The position numbers and the translations under genes are program-made. 64,000 bases of DNA, from contig JAKLKU010000004.1 in assembly GCA_023150475.1 (NCBI GenBank), positions 186,001-250,000 on the forward strand. The letters run 5' to 3'. This DNA comes from Planctomycetota bacterium. GTDB lineage: Bacteria; Planctomycetota; UBA1135; GCA-002686595. Shown piece by piece: positions 16,301-27,216 of the stretch; position 1 is the stretch's first letter, and every line of letters begins with the position of its first letter. The notes beneath the pieces are model-generated. The model ran no database searches. It was not told the origin of the DNA and saw only the letters and a list, made by a program, of their open reading frames with translations.

Positions 16301-18428
16301 GCTCGACGAGGTCTACCTCGAGGGCAACATCGAGACGTTCGACGGCGACACGCGCGTCGCCCGCGCAGACTCCGTGTACCTCGACTACGCCGACGGCCAC
16401 GGTTGGATCGAGAACGCCGAAGTGACGTCGCCGATGAACATCCGCGGGCGGCACATCAAGCTGCGCGCGCAATGGCTGCGGCACTCCGCCGATGGTTCGT
16501 TCCGCGCGGACCAAGCCGTCATCACTTCGTGCGACTACGCGAAGCCGCACTACCAGATCAAGACCGCCGACCTGCGGCTCGAACCTTCGAAGACGCGCAT
16601 CAACGTCTGGGACGTCGCGATCCGCGGGAACGCCATCGTCTTCGAGAACGGCTGGTCGTTGCCGCTGCCGCGCATCGCGTTCCCGATGAAGCCGAAGAAG
16701 AAGCTCGGCGAGAAGGTGCTGCGACGCTCGGGTTGGGAGCTCTTCTCCTTCCGCAACCTCTCGATCGATGCGCGAGAAGCGTCGATCGGCGGCGTGCGTT
16801 GGCTCCGGTTCGGCAGTCAAGCCCGCTTCGGCACGTTCATCGGCACCGAGATCGACTTCGAGCCCGGCTCGTTCCTGAAGTGGCTCGACAAGTGGCTCAA
16901 GGGCCTGCGCGGACGTTCGCCGAACCTCAACGCCGTCGACGCGCCGGAGTTCGACGAACCCGAAGGCGGCACGAGCATCCGACCGCAGTACCTGAACAAG
17001 CGCGGCCTGTTGCTCGGTCTCGAAGGCTCGTTGCACCGCGACGGCATCTACGACGCCGACCTCAACATCGACGGCATCTACGATTCGGGCGAAGACCGCG
17101 GTCTCGTGCGCGTCGACGAGGACGATCGCTCGTCTTTGCGCGCTTGGTACCACGCGCGCGCTCGCTACTTCCTCGAAGACGACGCGTGGATCGACTTCGT
17201 CTTCTCGAAGCAGACCGACCCAGGCGTCCAAGCGGAGTTCTTCGAGTCGGAGTTCCTGCGCTTCGAGGAACGCGAGAACTACGTGCACTGGCGCAAGGCG
17301 ATCGATGGGTCGCTGCTCTCCGCCACGGTCGAGACGCGGCTCGACGACTTCCGCACCGAAGTGCTCGAGCAACCGTCGTTCGCCGCCTATCGCGGGCGTT
17401 CCGAAGTCGCCGAGCTGCTCGGCACACCGTTGCTCTACGCCGGGCGCACCGAGCTCGCGCAACTCGGCCGACTCGAAGGTGATCCGAAGTACGAGAGCCC
17501 GTTCCCGGACGGGCTCGGCGAGCGCGATTCGTTGCGCTTCGACACGCAACACCGGCTCGAGCTCACCAAACCGCTCGGCGCGGGCGGACTCGTCGCGACA
17601 CCGTGGGTGGAAGGTCGCGCGACGGGCTGGCAAGAAGGCGCGGATCCCGTGACGAACCCTTCGCGCGCGCTGCTCTTCGCCGGCATCGATCTCGCGACCA
17701 CGTTGTGGCGCACGTACTCCGGCGCGAAGTACCTGCACGAACTGAGCCCGCAGGTGACGCTGCGTGGCGATCTCGCGACGACCTACACCGACGGCACGCC
17801 GATCGCCTTCGACGAAGTCGAGCGTCCGTTCGAAGGTTCGTTCCTCGATCTGCGTCTGCGCTCGCGTCTGGTGAACCTGCGCGAGCGCGAGTTCCTCGAC
17901 GTCGAGCTCGCGCAGTCGCACGCGAACGCGACGGCGGCGGGCGAAGCCGAGGGTTGGTTGCCGCTCGAGACTTCCGGAGCGTGGTTGACCCGCATCGGCG
18001 ACGTTCCGTTCGCGGTCTCGCACGACGGCCGGTACGACGCCGATAGCGGCGAGACCGTCTACTCGCGCACCTACTTCGGCATCCGGCCGCACGAACGCCT
18101 CGACCTCGAGACAGGCTACAACAGCGCGCGTTCGCTCGCGGGCGACCGACTGTACGACGCGTTGACGATCGGCGCGCGCTACCGCTTCGACACCGATCGA
18201 GCGACGAACAAGTGGGAGCTCGAGGGCCGCGAGACGATCTCGCAGACCACTGGGCGCCTCTCCTCGAGCCTCGCCGTGCGGCGCTTCGGTCACGACTTCG
18301 TGTTCGAGATCGAGCTCTCGTTCGTCGCCGGCGAAGGCGCGAACAACATCAAGTTCAACCTCGTGCCGCTGCTCGGCTACCGCTCGCCCAATCTCGGCCT
18401 GCTCGACCGCTGGCAGCGGGACGAGTGA
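13374..18428 (+). CDS. Giant LPS transport protein: LptC-like anchor, OstA/LptA-like repeats and LptD-like barrel in one frame
   Basis: One uninterrupted 1684-residue frame starts at an ATG overlapping the kdsC stop. Residues 4-22 form one membrane helix (LVVFVLVFALGLAAVLWW) followed by a basic and proline-rich linker with no clear signal-peptidase site, as in LptC. About 45-220 resemble LptC. About 220-950 are beta-rich repeats of OstA/LptA type, for example LTATGGATISARGAYLSAPT. From about 960 the LptD pattern appears: EGNIETFDGDTRVARADSV, the conserved TSC near 1050, then LPLPRIAFPM. The last 450 residues look like an outer-membrane beta-barrel ending near LGYRSPNLGLLD. E. coli has kdsD-kdsC-lptC-lptA here, so position supports the call. 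It could form a single-chain bridge carrying LPS across the periplasm. LptD disulfide partners and an LptE gene were not seen. Confidence 0.82.
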   Translation: MRKLVVFVLVFALGLAAVLWWERRTRKPPVEPVEPPTTKVEEQPLTEVDIEGGEKQAKSLEFVIKGPFDHVQRDPETLKKHYELHAKDTQPLGSDTYDLVGLSASVYDVRSEALRGTLTAEKARVRISPNTSGVDFSFPMTATDARLRVERDVPLAPVTITLPEVEGVVANERLTSKSRVDIAGRGLVARGLGLELDAKRRSIELGSDTFVQFEVEQGLTATLTSAGGLVMRRLDGGDETGEEIVEVEARDRAVLDLPGAEPLHVEASKLVLRGSLPAGSTGRFVPQSAMAIGSAVLTLRAERFAGDRATVSFDTRGRPTRAHLDGAPSVRLPLEAPPSIAGVAGEALELEADGAGPLDVVLDRPPSFSFAGPATVRVPELDLVLETRGELSGKGDRAKAYSELTATGGATISARGAYLSAPTLVLTSDRDAEGSVVGRLTTRGDTYAYGTFDDGRAWELSTERGFQLVRTKDEFRVPRAECVSLRVWGENGFSASTDLLSDFDSTTSTFAASRTVSFSNALGHGSGDRLLVLEGGVYELSGSPARLDFAEGRVRANTIEYDARRMIARGGADAHVTVDDRTIDLDGDWVALERDPPLVVGALPKLALDARGKAHAIVVEPAQRYELRADDLRVRGEELGPRDVEARWLEALGAVSVDYTGLYELHGKGNRFTLSSAGLAHLEPKVGERAELSGTLPKERIGFRLVGDGIDFTADRLDATNAELDVDGVPMPLSAPSRSDTGRRLRAVAGHVTCTRDSLLFSETVYLGGLDPSEKGWSLDAENALITSTRASLRPGFAPSADVLAWGNCVARMGDEVEAHGDTLRISRAENFAAIDGQPAFVISKSARMESDHLEWDLETNFVRSTGGFIRALDDSWRIEYQSLDQLEGLDETIQVLREPRFTVVRRAGEEEATEFTRAGWMLCWVDHQEWTRLSGQFYSGEQPRPNPSREARRRKRRETPSLFTLLEARSGFSDLLDEVYLEGNIETFDGDTRVARADSVYLDYADGHGWIENAEVTSPMNIRGRHIKLRAQWLRHSADGSFRADQAVITSCDYAKPHYQIKTADLRLEPSKTRINVWDVAIRGNAIVFENGWSLPLPRIAFPMKPKKKLGEKVLRRSGWELFSFRNLSIDAREASIGGVRWLRFGSQARFGTFIGTEIDFEPGSFLKWLDKWLKGLRGRSPNLNAVDAPEFDEPEGGTSIRPQYLNKRGLLLGLEGSLHRDGIYDADLNIDGIYDSGEDRGLVRVDEDDRSSLRAWYHARARYFLEDDAWIDFVFSKQTDPGVQAEFFESEFLRFEERENYVHWRKAIDGSLLSATVETRLDDFRTEVLEQPSFAAYRGRSEVAELLGTPLLYAGRTELAQLGRLEGDPKYESPFPDGLGERDSLRFDTQHRLELTKPLGAGGLVATPWVEGRATGWQEGADPVTNPSRALLFAGIDLATTLWRTYSGAKYLHELSPQVTLRGDLATTYTDGTPIAFDEVERPFEGSFLDLRLRSRLVNLREREFLDVELAQSHANATAAGEAEGWLPLETSGAWLTRIGDVPFAVSHDGRYDADSGETVYSRTYFGIRPHERLDLETGYNSARSLAGDRLYDALTIGARYRFDTDRATNKWELEGRETISQTTGRLSSSLAVRRFGHDFVFEIELSFVAGEGANNIKFNLVPLLGYRSPNLGLLDRWQRDE

Positions 18429-18473
18429 GCCCGAACGTCCGGTTCCCGCCACCACCGGCTAGAATCCGCGCGC

Positions 18474-18890
18474 ATGTTCGGACTCGGCGGGCTCGAACTC
18501 CTCATCGTGGGAGTCGTCGGACTCCTGCTGTTCGGCGGCAACCTGCCAAAGGTCGCCGCCGAGGCCGCGCGTTGGTTCGTCGGACTCAAACGGTCGTTGA
18601 ACGACATCCGCCGCGAGACGGGCATCGAACGCGAGATCGAGAACGCGAAACGCGAGATCGAGCGCAGCGTCGAGCAGAGCCACAAGGTCCGCGAGGTCCA
18701 GCAGAAGCTCACCGACACCATCGCTCGCCCGTTCCGCGAGGCCGCTCAGGAGACTCGCAGCGCGCTCGACGCACCGCTCACGCCGCCACCACCGGCGCCC
18801 GAACCGCGCGTCACACCCGACCCACCGGCGATTCAGCCCATGCGGCCGCCGCCGCGCACGGACGAACCGCCTCCTCCGCAGCCGAACTGA
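18474..18890 (+). CDS. tatA: Twin-arginine translocase subunit TatA/TatB family
   Basis: The 138-residue protein has the family layout: a short N-terminal membrane helix (LELLIVGVVGLLLFGG, about residues 7-22), the hinge NLP, an amphipathic helix (VAAEAARWFVGLKRSLNDI), a long charged helical stretch rich in E, K and R, and a Pro-rich unstructured tail (about 102-138). It would form the Tat channel that exports folded proteins. TatA and TatB cannot be separated safely here: the length and charged helix recall TatB, while the G-G-N-L-P hinge fits either. It starts 45 bases after the Lpt gene. Confidence 0.85.
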   Translation: MFGLGGLELLIVGVVGLLLFGGNLPKVAAEAARWFVGLKRSLNDIRRETGIEREIENAKREIERSVEQSHKVREVQQKLTDTIARPFREAAQETRSALDAPLTPPPPAPEPRVTPDPPAIQPMRPPPRTDEPPPPQPN

Positions 18891-18905
18891 GGCGGCGAAC
18901 GCCCG

Positions 18906-19514
18906 CTACGCGTTCGGCTGCGAGCCCGGCAACGGCGGGAGTTCGTCGAGGAACGACGCCGTCGGATTCTCGCCCGGTCCGAGGCCCTGCATCACTGCGG
19001 CGTCGCCCGAGTCGAAGATGTTCGACCACTCGCCCTTCTGTCCTTCCGCGGGCAGAGCGGCTTCGACTTCGCGCGCCAGGTTCTGCGCGAGCCAACGGTT
19101 GTTCGACTCGACCGAGCCGACGACCGGCAACACGGTGACGTCCGCATCGGCCGCGAGCATGCCGAGCACGTCGGCTTGCACGAGCCCGGGCATGCACACC
19201 GTCAGCACTTGGCCGTGCCGATCGATCGGGATCAGCCGGTGCACGCGCAGGAACTCCGGATCGAGGCCCTCGAGCGACTTCGGGTTCGGCGGACAGATGT
19301 CGACCGGCAGGAACGGCAGGCCGAAGACCTCGCACACGACGTGCGAGAGCTCCCAGTCGCCGATCGCGCCTTCGGTCACGAGCAACTCCGGCAGCGGCGT
19401 GCGCGACTGCTGCGCCGTCTGCACCGCGAGCGAGAGCCGCGCGGAGTCGATCAGGTTGCCTTGGCCCAACGCCGCGGCGAGGTTGTTGTAGTCGAGTCGC
19501 TGGCTAGCCTTCAC
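18906..19514 (-). CDS. Stand-alone GspE/PilB N-terminal (MshEN-like) domain protein
   Basis: The 202-residue product matches the N-terminal domain of type II secretion/type IV pilus ATPases (T2SSE_N), with LNYNN-like start LDYNNLAAALGQGNLID, LPELLVTEGAIGDWELSHVV and FLPVDICPPNPKSLEGL, but has no ATPase domain. In MshE this domain binds cyclic di-GMP. The GTG start at 19514 is preceded by GGAAGG with good spacing. The C-terminal 60 residues are acidic and Pro-rich. It may be a regulatory or adaptor form. It is convergent with tatA and lies 170 bases downstream of gyrB. Confidence 0.75.
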   Translation of the reverse strand: MKASQRLDYNNLAAALGQGNLIDSARLSLAVQTAQQSRTPLPELLVTEGAIGDWELSHVVCEVFGLPFLPVDICPPNPKSLEGLDPEFLRVHRLIPIDRHGQVLTVCMPGLVQADVLGMLAADADVTVLPVVGSVESNNRWLAQNLAREVEAALPAEGQKGEWSNIFDSGDAAVMQGLGPGENPTASFLDELPPLPGSQPNA

Positions 19515-19684
19515 TTGCCTTCCCCACACGTCCCGTGCCCTTGCACGGCGACGCCCGAGGATCGACCGCTCGAAATGCGACTCTGAATCCGGCGGCGGAT
19601 TCTTGCGCTTCCCACACGGTCGGAAAAGTCTTCCGCCCGCTCGTCGAGCGCGTCGCAGCGGGCCTGCGCCGCGCGCGGCTCGGC

Positions 19685-22474
<2,790 letters not shown>

Positions 22475-22478
<4 letters not shown>

Positions 22479-23584
22479 GCGTCGATCGTGATCGGCATCA
22501 CGACGTACGTGTAGTTCTCGCCGAGCGTGAACTTCCCGGGAGCGTTCTTCTCGTTGAATTCGAGACGCACGATGCCGCTCTCGCACGTCTTCAGTCCCTC
22601 GATCACGTAGTCGGCGTTGAACGTGATCTCGGCGTCCTTGCCCTTGTAGTCGATCTCGAGCTGCGCGGTCGCTGCGCCCTTGCCGGCGGCTTGCGCGGAA
22701 AGCTCCATTTCGCTCTTGCGCACGGCGAGCTTCACGGCGCGCGTCTCGTCGCCGGTCGCGTTCGCGACCAGGCGGAGTTTGCGCTCGAGGATGCCGGCGT
22801 CGGCTTCGACCAAGTTGTTGGCCTCGGTCGGGATCACGGCCTTGTAGCGCGGGAATTCGCCGTCGAGCAGACGCGCGAAGACCTCGGCGTTCTGCGTCTT
22901 GATGCCGATCTGGCTCTCCTCGACGGAGATCTTGATCGGCGAGAGCGGATCGGTGATGACGCGGCAGAAGAGTTGCACGCCCTTCGTCGGCACGATCACC
23001 GGCCGTTTCGACGGGAACTTGTCCGGTCCGTTCTCGATCGGCGAACCGGCGAGCGCGAGACGCCGACCGTCCGTCGCGACCATCTGGAGTCGGCCGTCGT
23101 CGATCTCCATCAGCACGCCGTGCATCGCGTAACGGCCCTGCTCACGCGCCGCGGCGAACGCCGTGCGCGAGACCAGCGTCGTGAACGTCCCACCCTGCAG
23201 CGTCGTCACGCCTTCGTCCGCGAAGCGTGCGACGACCGGGAACTCGTCGGCGTCCGCCGTCACGAGACGACCGATGTCGTGACCCGACGTGATCGCGAGC
23301 GAACCGTCGTGGCTCGCGAGCTCGACCGTCTCGCCCGAGAGGTCTCGCACGAAGTCGTGCGCCGTCCGCGCGGACACCACCGCGGTCCCGGGCTCGATCA
23401 CCTTCACGTCCTCGATGCGGTAGCGCAGCGAAACGTCGAGGTCCGTGCCGACGAGCTCCAACGCATCGGCGGTCGCGACCAGGCAAACGTTTGACAGGAT
23501 CGGCTTCGGTGTCTTGGCAGGGATGACGGTGTTGGCGACGGCCAGCCCTTGGCGGAGGGCGTCACGATTGCAGAGGACCTTCAT
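22475..23584 (-). CDS. dnaN: DNA polymerase III beta sliding clamp
   Basis: The 369-residue clamp encircles DNA and tethers polymerase III. It starts MKVLCNRDALRQGLAVANTVIPAKTPKPIL and has the repeated clamp folds, with VATDGRRLALAGSP and the C-terminal YVVMPITIDA, where the family normally ends in MPMR(L/I). Length matches three 120-residue domains. It lies in the usual dnaA-dnaN order, but 352 bases separate it from dnaA, a gap that holds DnaA-box-like sites. Confidence 0.96.
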
Positions 23585-23936
23585 GCGGTCGGTCTCCTCG
23601 GGGCGCGTGCGCGGCGCGCACGGGGGTGGTCCTCCGGTTTTCCGAAGGAACAGATAGAGATCTCTTTGGGGTCGTCATCATAGAGCCGCGCCGGAACGTG
23701 GAATACGTTGCTCTCGACGAGCCTAAAGCCTTGTCCTGAAAGGCGTTGTGTGGCGTGCACCCGTCGTGGACGAAGCGCGTGGCACGGTGGAAAACCCGTG
23801 CAGGACCGGGCGGCTTCCCCACACCTTTCCAGAGCGGGCCGGGAGGGAGCGAGACGCGTCGAAAACTGCCGACGGAACATCCGGAAAGGACTCACGGGTT
23901 TTCCACGGTGTTTGAGTACGCGGGAAGGCCGGTGGG
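23585..23936. other. oriC: Probable replication origin region (dnaA-dnaN gap)
   Basis: This 352-base gene-free stretch between dnaA and dnaN has three near-matches to the DnaA box TTWTNCACA: TTTTCCACG at 23899-23907 (plus), TTTTCCACC on the minus strand at 23786-23794, and TTCCCCACA at 23815-23823. Six-base arms GCACGG (23782-23787) and CCGTGC (23796-23801) flank the second site and could form a hairpin. The part around 23650-23685 is the least GC-rich and could unwind. No perfect TTATCCACA was seen, so the call is tentative. Confidence 0.5.
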
Positions 23937-25703
23937 TCACGCGTTCGCGCGCTGGAGCGCCGTCAAGAAGCCGGCGACGAGCTCGCGGAAACGAGCGTCG
24001 GACTTCATCTCGCCCTCCACCTTTTCGATCGCGTAGAGCACCGTCGAGTGGTCGCGGCCACCGAAGAAGCCACCGATCTCCTCGAGCGAGTGCCTCGTGA
24101 TCTTGCGCGCGAGGTACATCGAGACCTGTCGCGGCAACGCGATGGCGTTGGTGCGCTTGCGCGACTGCAGATCGGTGAGCTTGACGTTGAAGTGCGCCGT
24201 GACGACGCGCTGGATGTCCTCCATCGACGGCTGGCCACGGCTCGTCGCGAACACGTCGCGCAAGACGCGCCGAGCGATCTCGCAGTTCAACGGTTGGTTG
24301 TTGAGGCTCGCGAAGCCGATCAAGCGCGTCACGGCGCCTTCGAGCTCGCGGATGTTGGTCTCGAGCTGGTCGGCGAGCATCGCGGCGACGTCGTCGGGCA
24401 GTTCGCGGCCGCGTTCCTTGCTCTTGCGCTTCAGGATCGCGACGCGCGTCTCGTAGCAGGGTTGCTCGATCTCGGTGACGAGGCCCCACTTGAAGCGCGA
24501 GACGAGGCGCTCCTGCAGCGTCGGGATCTCCTTCGGCGGACTGTCCGAGGAAAGCACGATCTGCTTGCCCGCGTTGTAGAGCGTGTTGAACGTGTGGAAG
24601 AACTCCTCCTGCGTGCGCTCCTTGTTGGCGAGCAGGTGGATGTCGTCGACGACGAGCACGTCGACGTTGCGGTACTTGTTGCGGAACTTCGCAAGGTCCG
24701 AGCTCTCGAGCGCGGCGATGAAGTGGTTGACGAAGGTCTCGCAGGAGAGATAGAGGATCCGCGACGTCGGATCACGCTCGAGGATCGTCGCGCAGAGCGA
24801 TTGCAGGAGGTGCGTCTTGCCGAGTCCGACGCTGCCGTGCAGGAAGAACGGGTTGTAGTTCTTGCCCGGGTTCTCGGAGACGCCGATCGACGCGGCGTGC
24901 GCGAAGCGGTTGCACGGACCGACGACGAACGTGTCGAAGCGGTAGTTCGGGTTGAGCGTGACGTCGCTCGACCAGAGCAGCCGCGGCGTCGCGCGGACCT
25001 CCCCGTCGCGCGCAGCGGCCTCGACGGGACGGCCGGACGTGTCGCGGGCCGTCGCGGGTGCCGGCGGCGGCGGTGCCGCGGGGCTCGGAGACGAACTCGA
25101 CGGTGCGAGCGGCCGCGCGGCGCGCGGCGAGAGCGTCAGCTCCGGATCGACTTCGAGCACGAGCTGTCGACGACCGCCGAAGACCTGCGCGATCGCGGCG
25201 TCCAGTGCCTCGGCGTAGTGCCGACCGAGCCAGTCGCGAGCGAAGGAGTTCTGGACGGCGAGCACGACGGTCGCGTCGTCGACTCGCGCCAACGTCGCGC
25301 CACGGAACCACGTTTCGAACTGCTCGCGTTGCAGGGAGCGTTGCAGCGCGCCCTGAAGCGCCGCCCAGATCGGCTGGAGCCGCTCGCGGTCGTGCGGACG
25401 GAGGGCCTCGCGGGACTCGGAGTGCGCGTCGCCGGCCGACGCGCTCGGACTCGACGTGGCCGAGGCGACAGGTTCCTCGGTCTGGCGCGCGCGCCGGTCG
25501 CCCGTCGGCGCTGCGTGTGAGAGCGAAACGGCGTCGACCTCCGTTCCGGACCCGAAACCGGAGTCTTCGGCCGCCGTGGCGAGCGGCGAGGGGTTCGCGG
25601 CGGGACGACTGCCCGCGCTACCGGCAAGCGGCGCGAGGGGGGACGTCGGCTCGAGGTTCGAGGACCTCAGCGCTTCCGCGTTCATCGCATCCGGCTGTTG
25701 CAT
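23937..25703 (-). CDS. dnaA: Chromosomal replication initiator protein DnaA
   Basis: DnaA opens the origin and recruits helicase. Taken from the ATG at 25703 it has 588 residues. Domain I lies at about 108-177 (LQPIWAALQGALQRSLQREQ, EQFETWF). A Pro/Ser-rich linker follows. The AAA+ domain has HGSVGLGKTHLLQ near 290 (Walker A) and VLVVDDIHLLANK (Walker B), then sensor motifs. Domain IV carries GGRDHSTVLYAIEK for box binding. About 100 low-complexity residues precede domain I, which normally begins near residue 1. Starts at 25730 (GTG) or 25685 (ATG) are possible; none has a convincing ribosome-binding site. Confidence 0.95.
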   Translation of the reverse strand: MQQPDAMNAEALRSSNLEPTSPLAPLAGSAGSRPAANPSPLATAAEDSGFGSGTEVDAVSLSHAAPTGDRRARQTEEPVASATSSPSASAGDAHSESREALRPHDRERLQPIWAALQGALQRSLQREQFETWFRGATLARVDDATVVLAVQNSFARDWLGRHYAEALDAAIAQVFGGRRQLVLEVDPELTLSPRAARPLAPSSSSPSPAAPPPPAPATARDTSGRPVEAAARDGEVRATPRLLWSSDVTLNPNYRFDTFVVGPCNRFAHAASIGVSENPGKNYNPFFLHGSVGLGKTHLLQSLCATILERDPTSRILYLSCETFVNHFIAALESSDLAKFRNKYRNVDVLVVDDIHLLANKERTQEEFFHTFNTLYNAGKQIVLSSDSPPKEIPTLQERLVSRFKWGLVTEIEQPCYETRVAILKRKSKERGRELPDDVAAMLADQLETNIRELEGAVTRLIGFASLNNQPLNCEIARRVLRDVFATSRGQPSMEDIQRVVTAHFNVKLTDLQSRKRTNAIALPRQVSMYLARKITRHSLEEIGGFFGGRDHSTVLYAIEKVEGEMKSDARFRELVAGFLTALQRANA

Positions 25704-26082
25704 GGAATCCAGAAATCGCCCCTCCCGCACCCGGTCGGTCTGTGGGGCACAGACCTCCGGTTCGAGCCGAGTGCTCGTGACAGGAACCCGCTCCGTTCAG
25801 CGCTCGCTCAGGGCCTCTCCTCCCCGCCGACGAGGCGCCGTTTGGGAAAGCGCAACTTCCGATCGGAAGCTGCGGGACCCGCCGGACCTCGAGCACACCA
25901 CGACGCCGTCGAACGCTCGGGACGTGCGACGCGGGGGCGACGCTGGAGGTCCTCCGAGCTCGACGGCGAGCGGCGGCAAGCGAGGCGAAGTTATCCAGCG
26001 CGAGCGCGACGAGGTCAACGCTTCTGACGCGACTCTCCACTCCACACGCACAAGTCACGAGCGGACACACACCTCCGCTCGC
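25704..26082. other. Gene-free stretch upstream of dnaA
   Basis: About 380 bases between dnaA and the end of the cysteine desulfurase gene. It contains one DnaA-box-like TTATCCAGC at 25991-25999 and probably the dnaA promoter, possibly autoregulated by DnaA. No protein-like frame or RNA gene was recognised. Confidence 0.45.
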
Positions 26083-27216
26083 TCATCCCAAGCTTCTCCG
26101 CAAGATCTCCACAGCGTTGTGAACATCTTCGACGCCGTTCGTGCGGCCGAAGGAGATGCGCAGCGCCGCTCGCGCTTCGTCGCGCGAGTAGCCGAGCGCG
26201 AGCAGCACGTGCGAAGGCTCGAGCGAGCCCGACGCGCACGCAGAACCCGCGCTGACCTCGAGGCCCGCAAGATCGAGACGCGTTACGAGCACCTTGCCGT
26301 CCACATGCGGAGCGAGCACGTTCAGCGTGCCGGGCAGGCGCTCGCCGGATTCGAAGCTCGGACCGACACGGACGAGCGTGGGGCACGCGGCGTGGAGTTC
26401 GCGCCAAAGCGCTTGCGAGAGGGCGTCGATCCTCGCCGCATGTTCCGCTCGCTCGCGGACGGCGAGCTCGATCGCGAGCGCGGACGCGACGATGCCCGCG
26501 ACATTCTCGGTGCCGGGGCGCAGGCCGTGCTCCTGGCCGCCGCCATGGCACAGCGGCACCACGTTGACGCCCTTCCTTCGATAGAGGACGCCGACACCGA
26601 CCGGGCCGCCGAGCTTGTGCATCGAGAAGCTGGCGAGGTCGATGCCCCACTCGGCGAGGCGGAGTTCGATCCGACCGAGCGCCTGCACGGCATCGGTGTG
26701 CAACAACGTGCCGGGGCGTTTCGCCTGCGCGAGCACGCGAAGCGGCGCCAACGTCCCGATCTCGTTGTTCGCGGCGACCACGGAGATCAACCCGGCGTTC
26801 GAGGCGTCGGCTCGGCCGGTGAGCTCGTCCGGGGAGACCCGCCCTTCACGGTCGACGCCCACGAATTCGACCCGCCTGCCGGAGCGGGCGAGCGCGTGGG
26901 CCGTCTCGAGCACCGACGCGTGTTCGATCGTCGTGGTGACGAGCCCCCGCTGGGCTCCGGCGGCGGTGAGCGCACCCACGAGCGCCAGGTTGTTCGACTC
27001 GGTGCCGCCGGACGTGAAGACGAGCTCGTCTTCGTGGACCCCGAGGGCGGCCGCCGCGCGTTCGCGCGCCTCGTCGAGCAGGTGCCGGGCCGCTCGTCCC
27101 GCGGCGTGGACGCTCGACGGGTTGCCGCTCAGGCGCTCGAGCGTCGCGACGAGGAGCTCCTTCACCTCGGGGCGCAGCGGCGTCGTCGAGTTGTGGTCGA
27201 GGTAGATGCGCTTCAT
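26083..27216 (-). CDS. Cysteine desulfurase (NifS/IscS family)
   Basis: A PLP enzyme of 377 residues that takes sulfur from cysteine for Fe-S clusters and thio-modified molecules. It starts MKRIYLDHNSTTPLRPEV. PLP contacts are in TSGGTESNNLAL and SMHKLGGPVGVGVLY, whose Lys carries the cofactor. The persulfide cysteine is in SAGSACASGSLEPSHVL near residue 320. The loop length suits the IscS/NifS group. Its ATG overlaps the bshA stop (ATGA), so it is co-translated with bacillithiol genes, and no iscU follows, so its sulfur acceptor is unclear. Confidence 0.93.
   Translation of the reverse strand: MKRIYLDHNSTTPLRPEVKELLVATLERLSGNPSSVHAAGRAARHLLDEARERAAAALGVHEDELVFTSGGTESNNLALVGALTAAGAQRGLVTTTIEHASVLETAHALARSGRRVEFVGVDREGRVSPDELTGRADASNAGLISVVAANNEIGTLAPLRVLAQAKRPGTLLHTDAVQALGRIELRLAEWGIDLASFSMHKLGGPVGVGVLYRRKGVNVVPLCHGGGQEHGLRPGTENVAGIVASALAIELAVRERAEHAARIDALSQALWRELHAACPTLVRVGPSFESGERLPGTLNVLAPHVDGKVLVTRLDLAGLEVSAGSACASGSLEPSHVLLALGYSRDEARAALRISFGRTNGVEDVHNAVEILRRSLG

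Noticed and set aside
13014-18455. A 1813-codon open frame on the minus strand opposite the Lpt fusion gene.
   Set aside because: It is an antisense by-product of high-GC coding: its product is Arg/Glu/Val-rich without domains, and the plus strand encodes recognisable LptD features over the same DNA.
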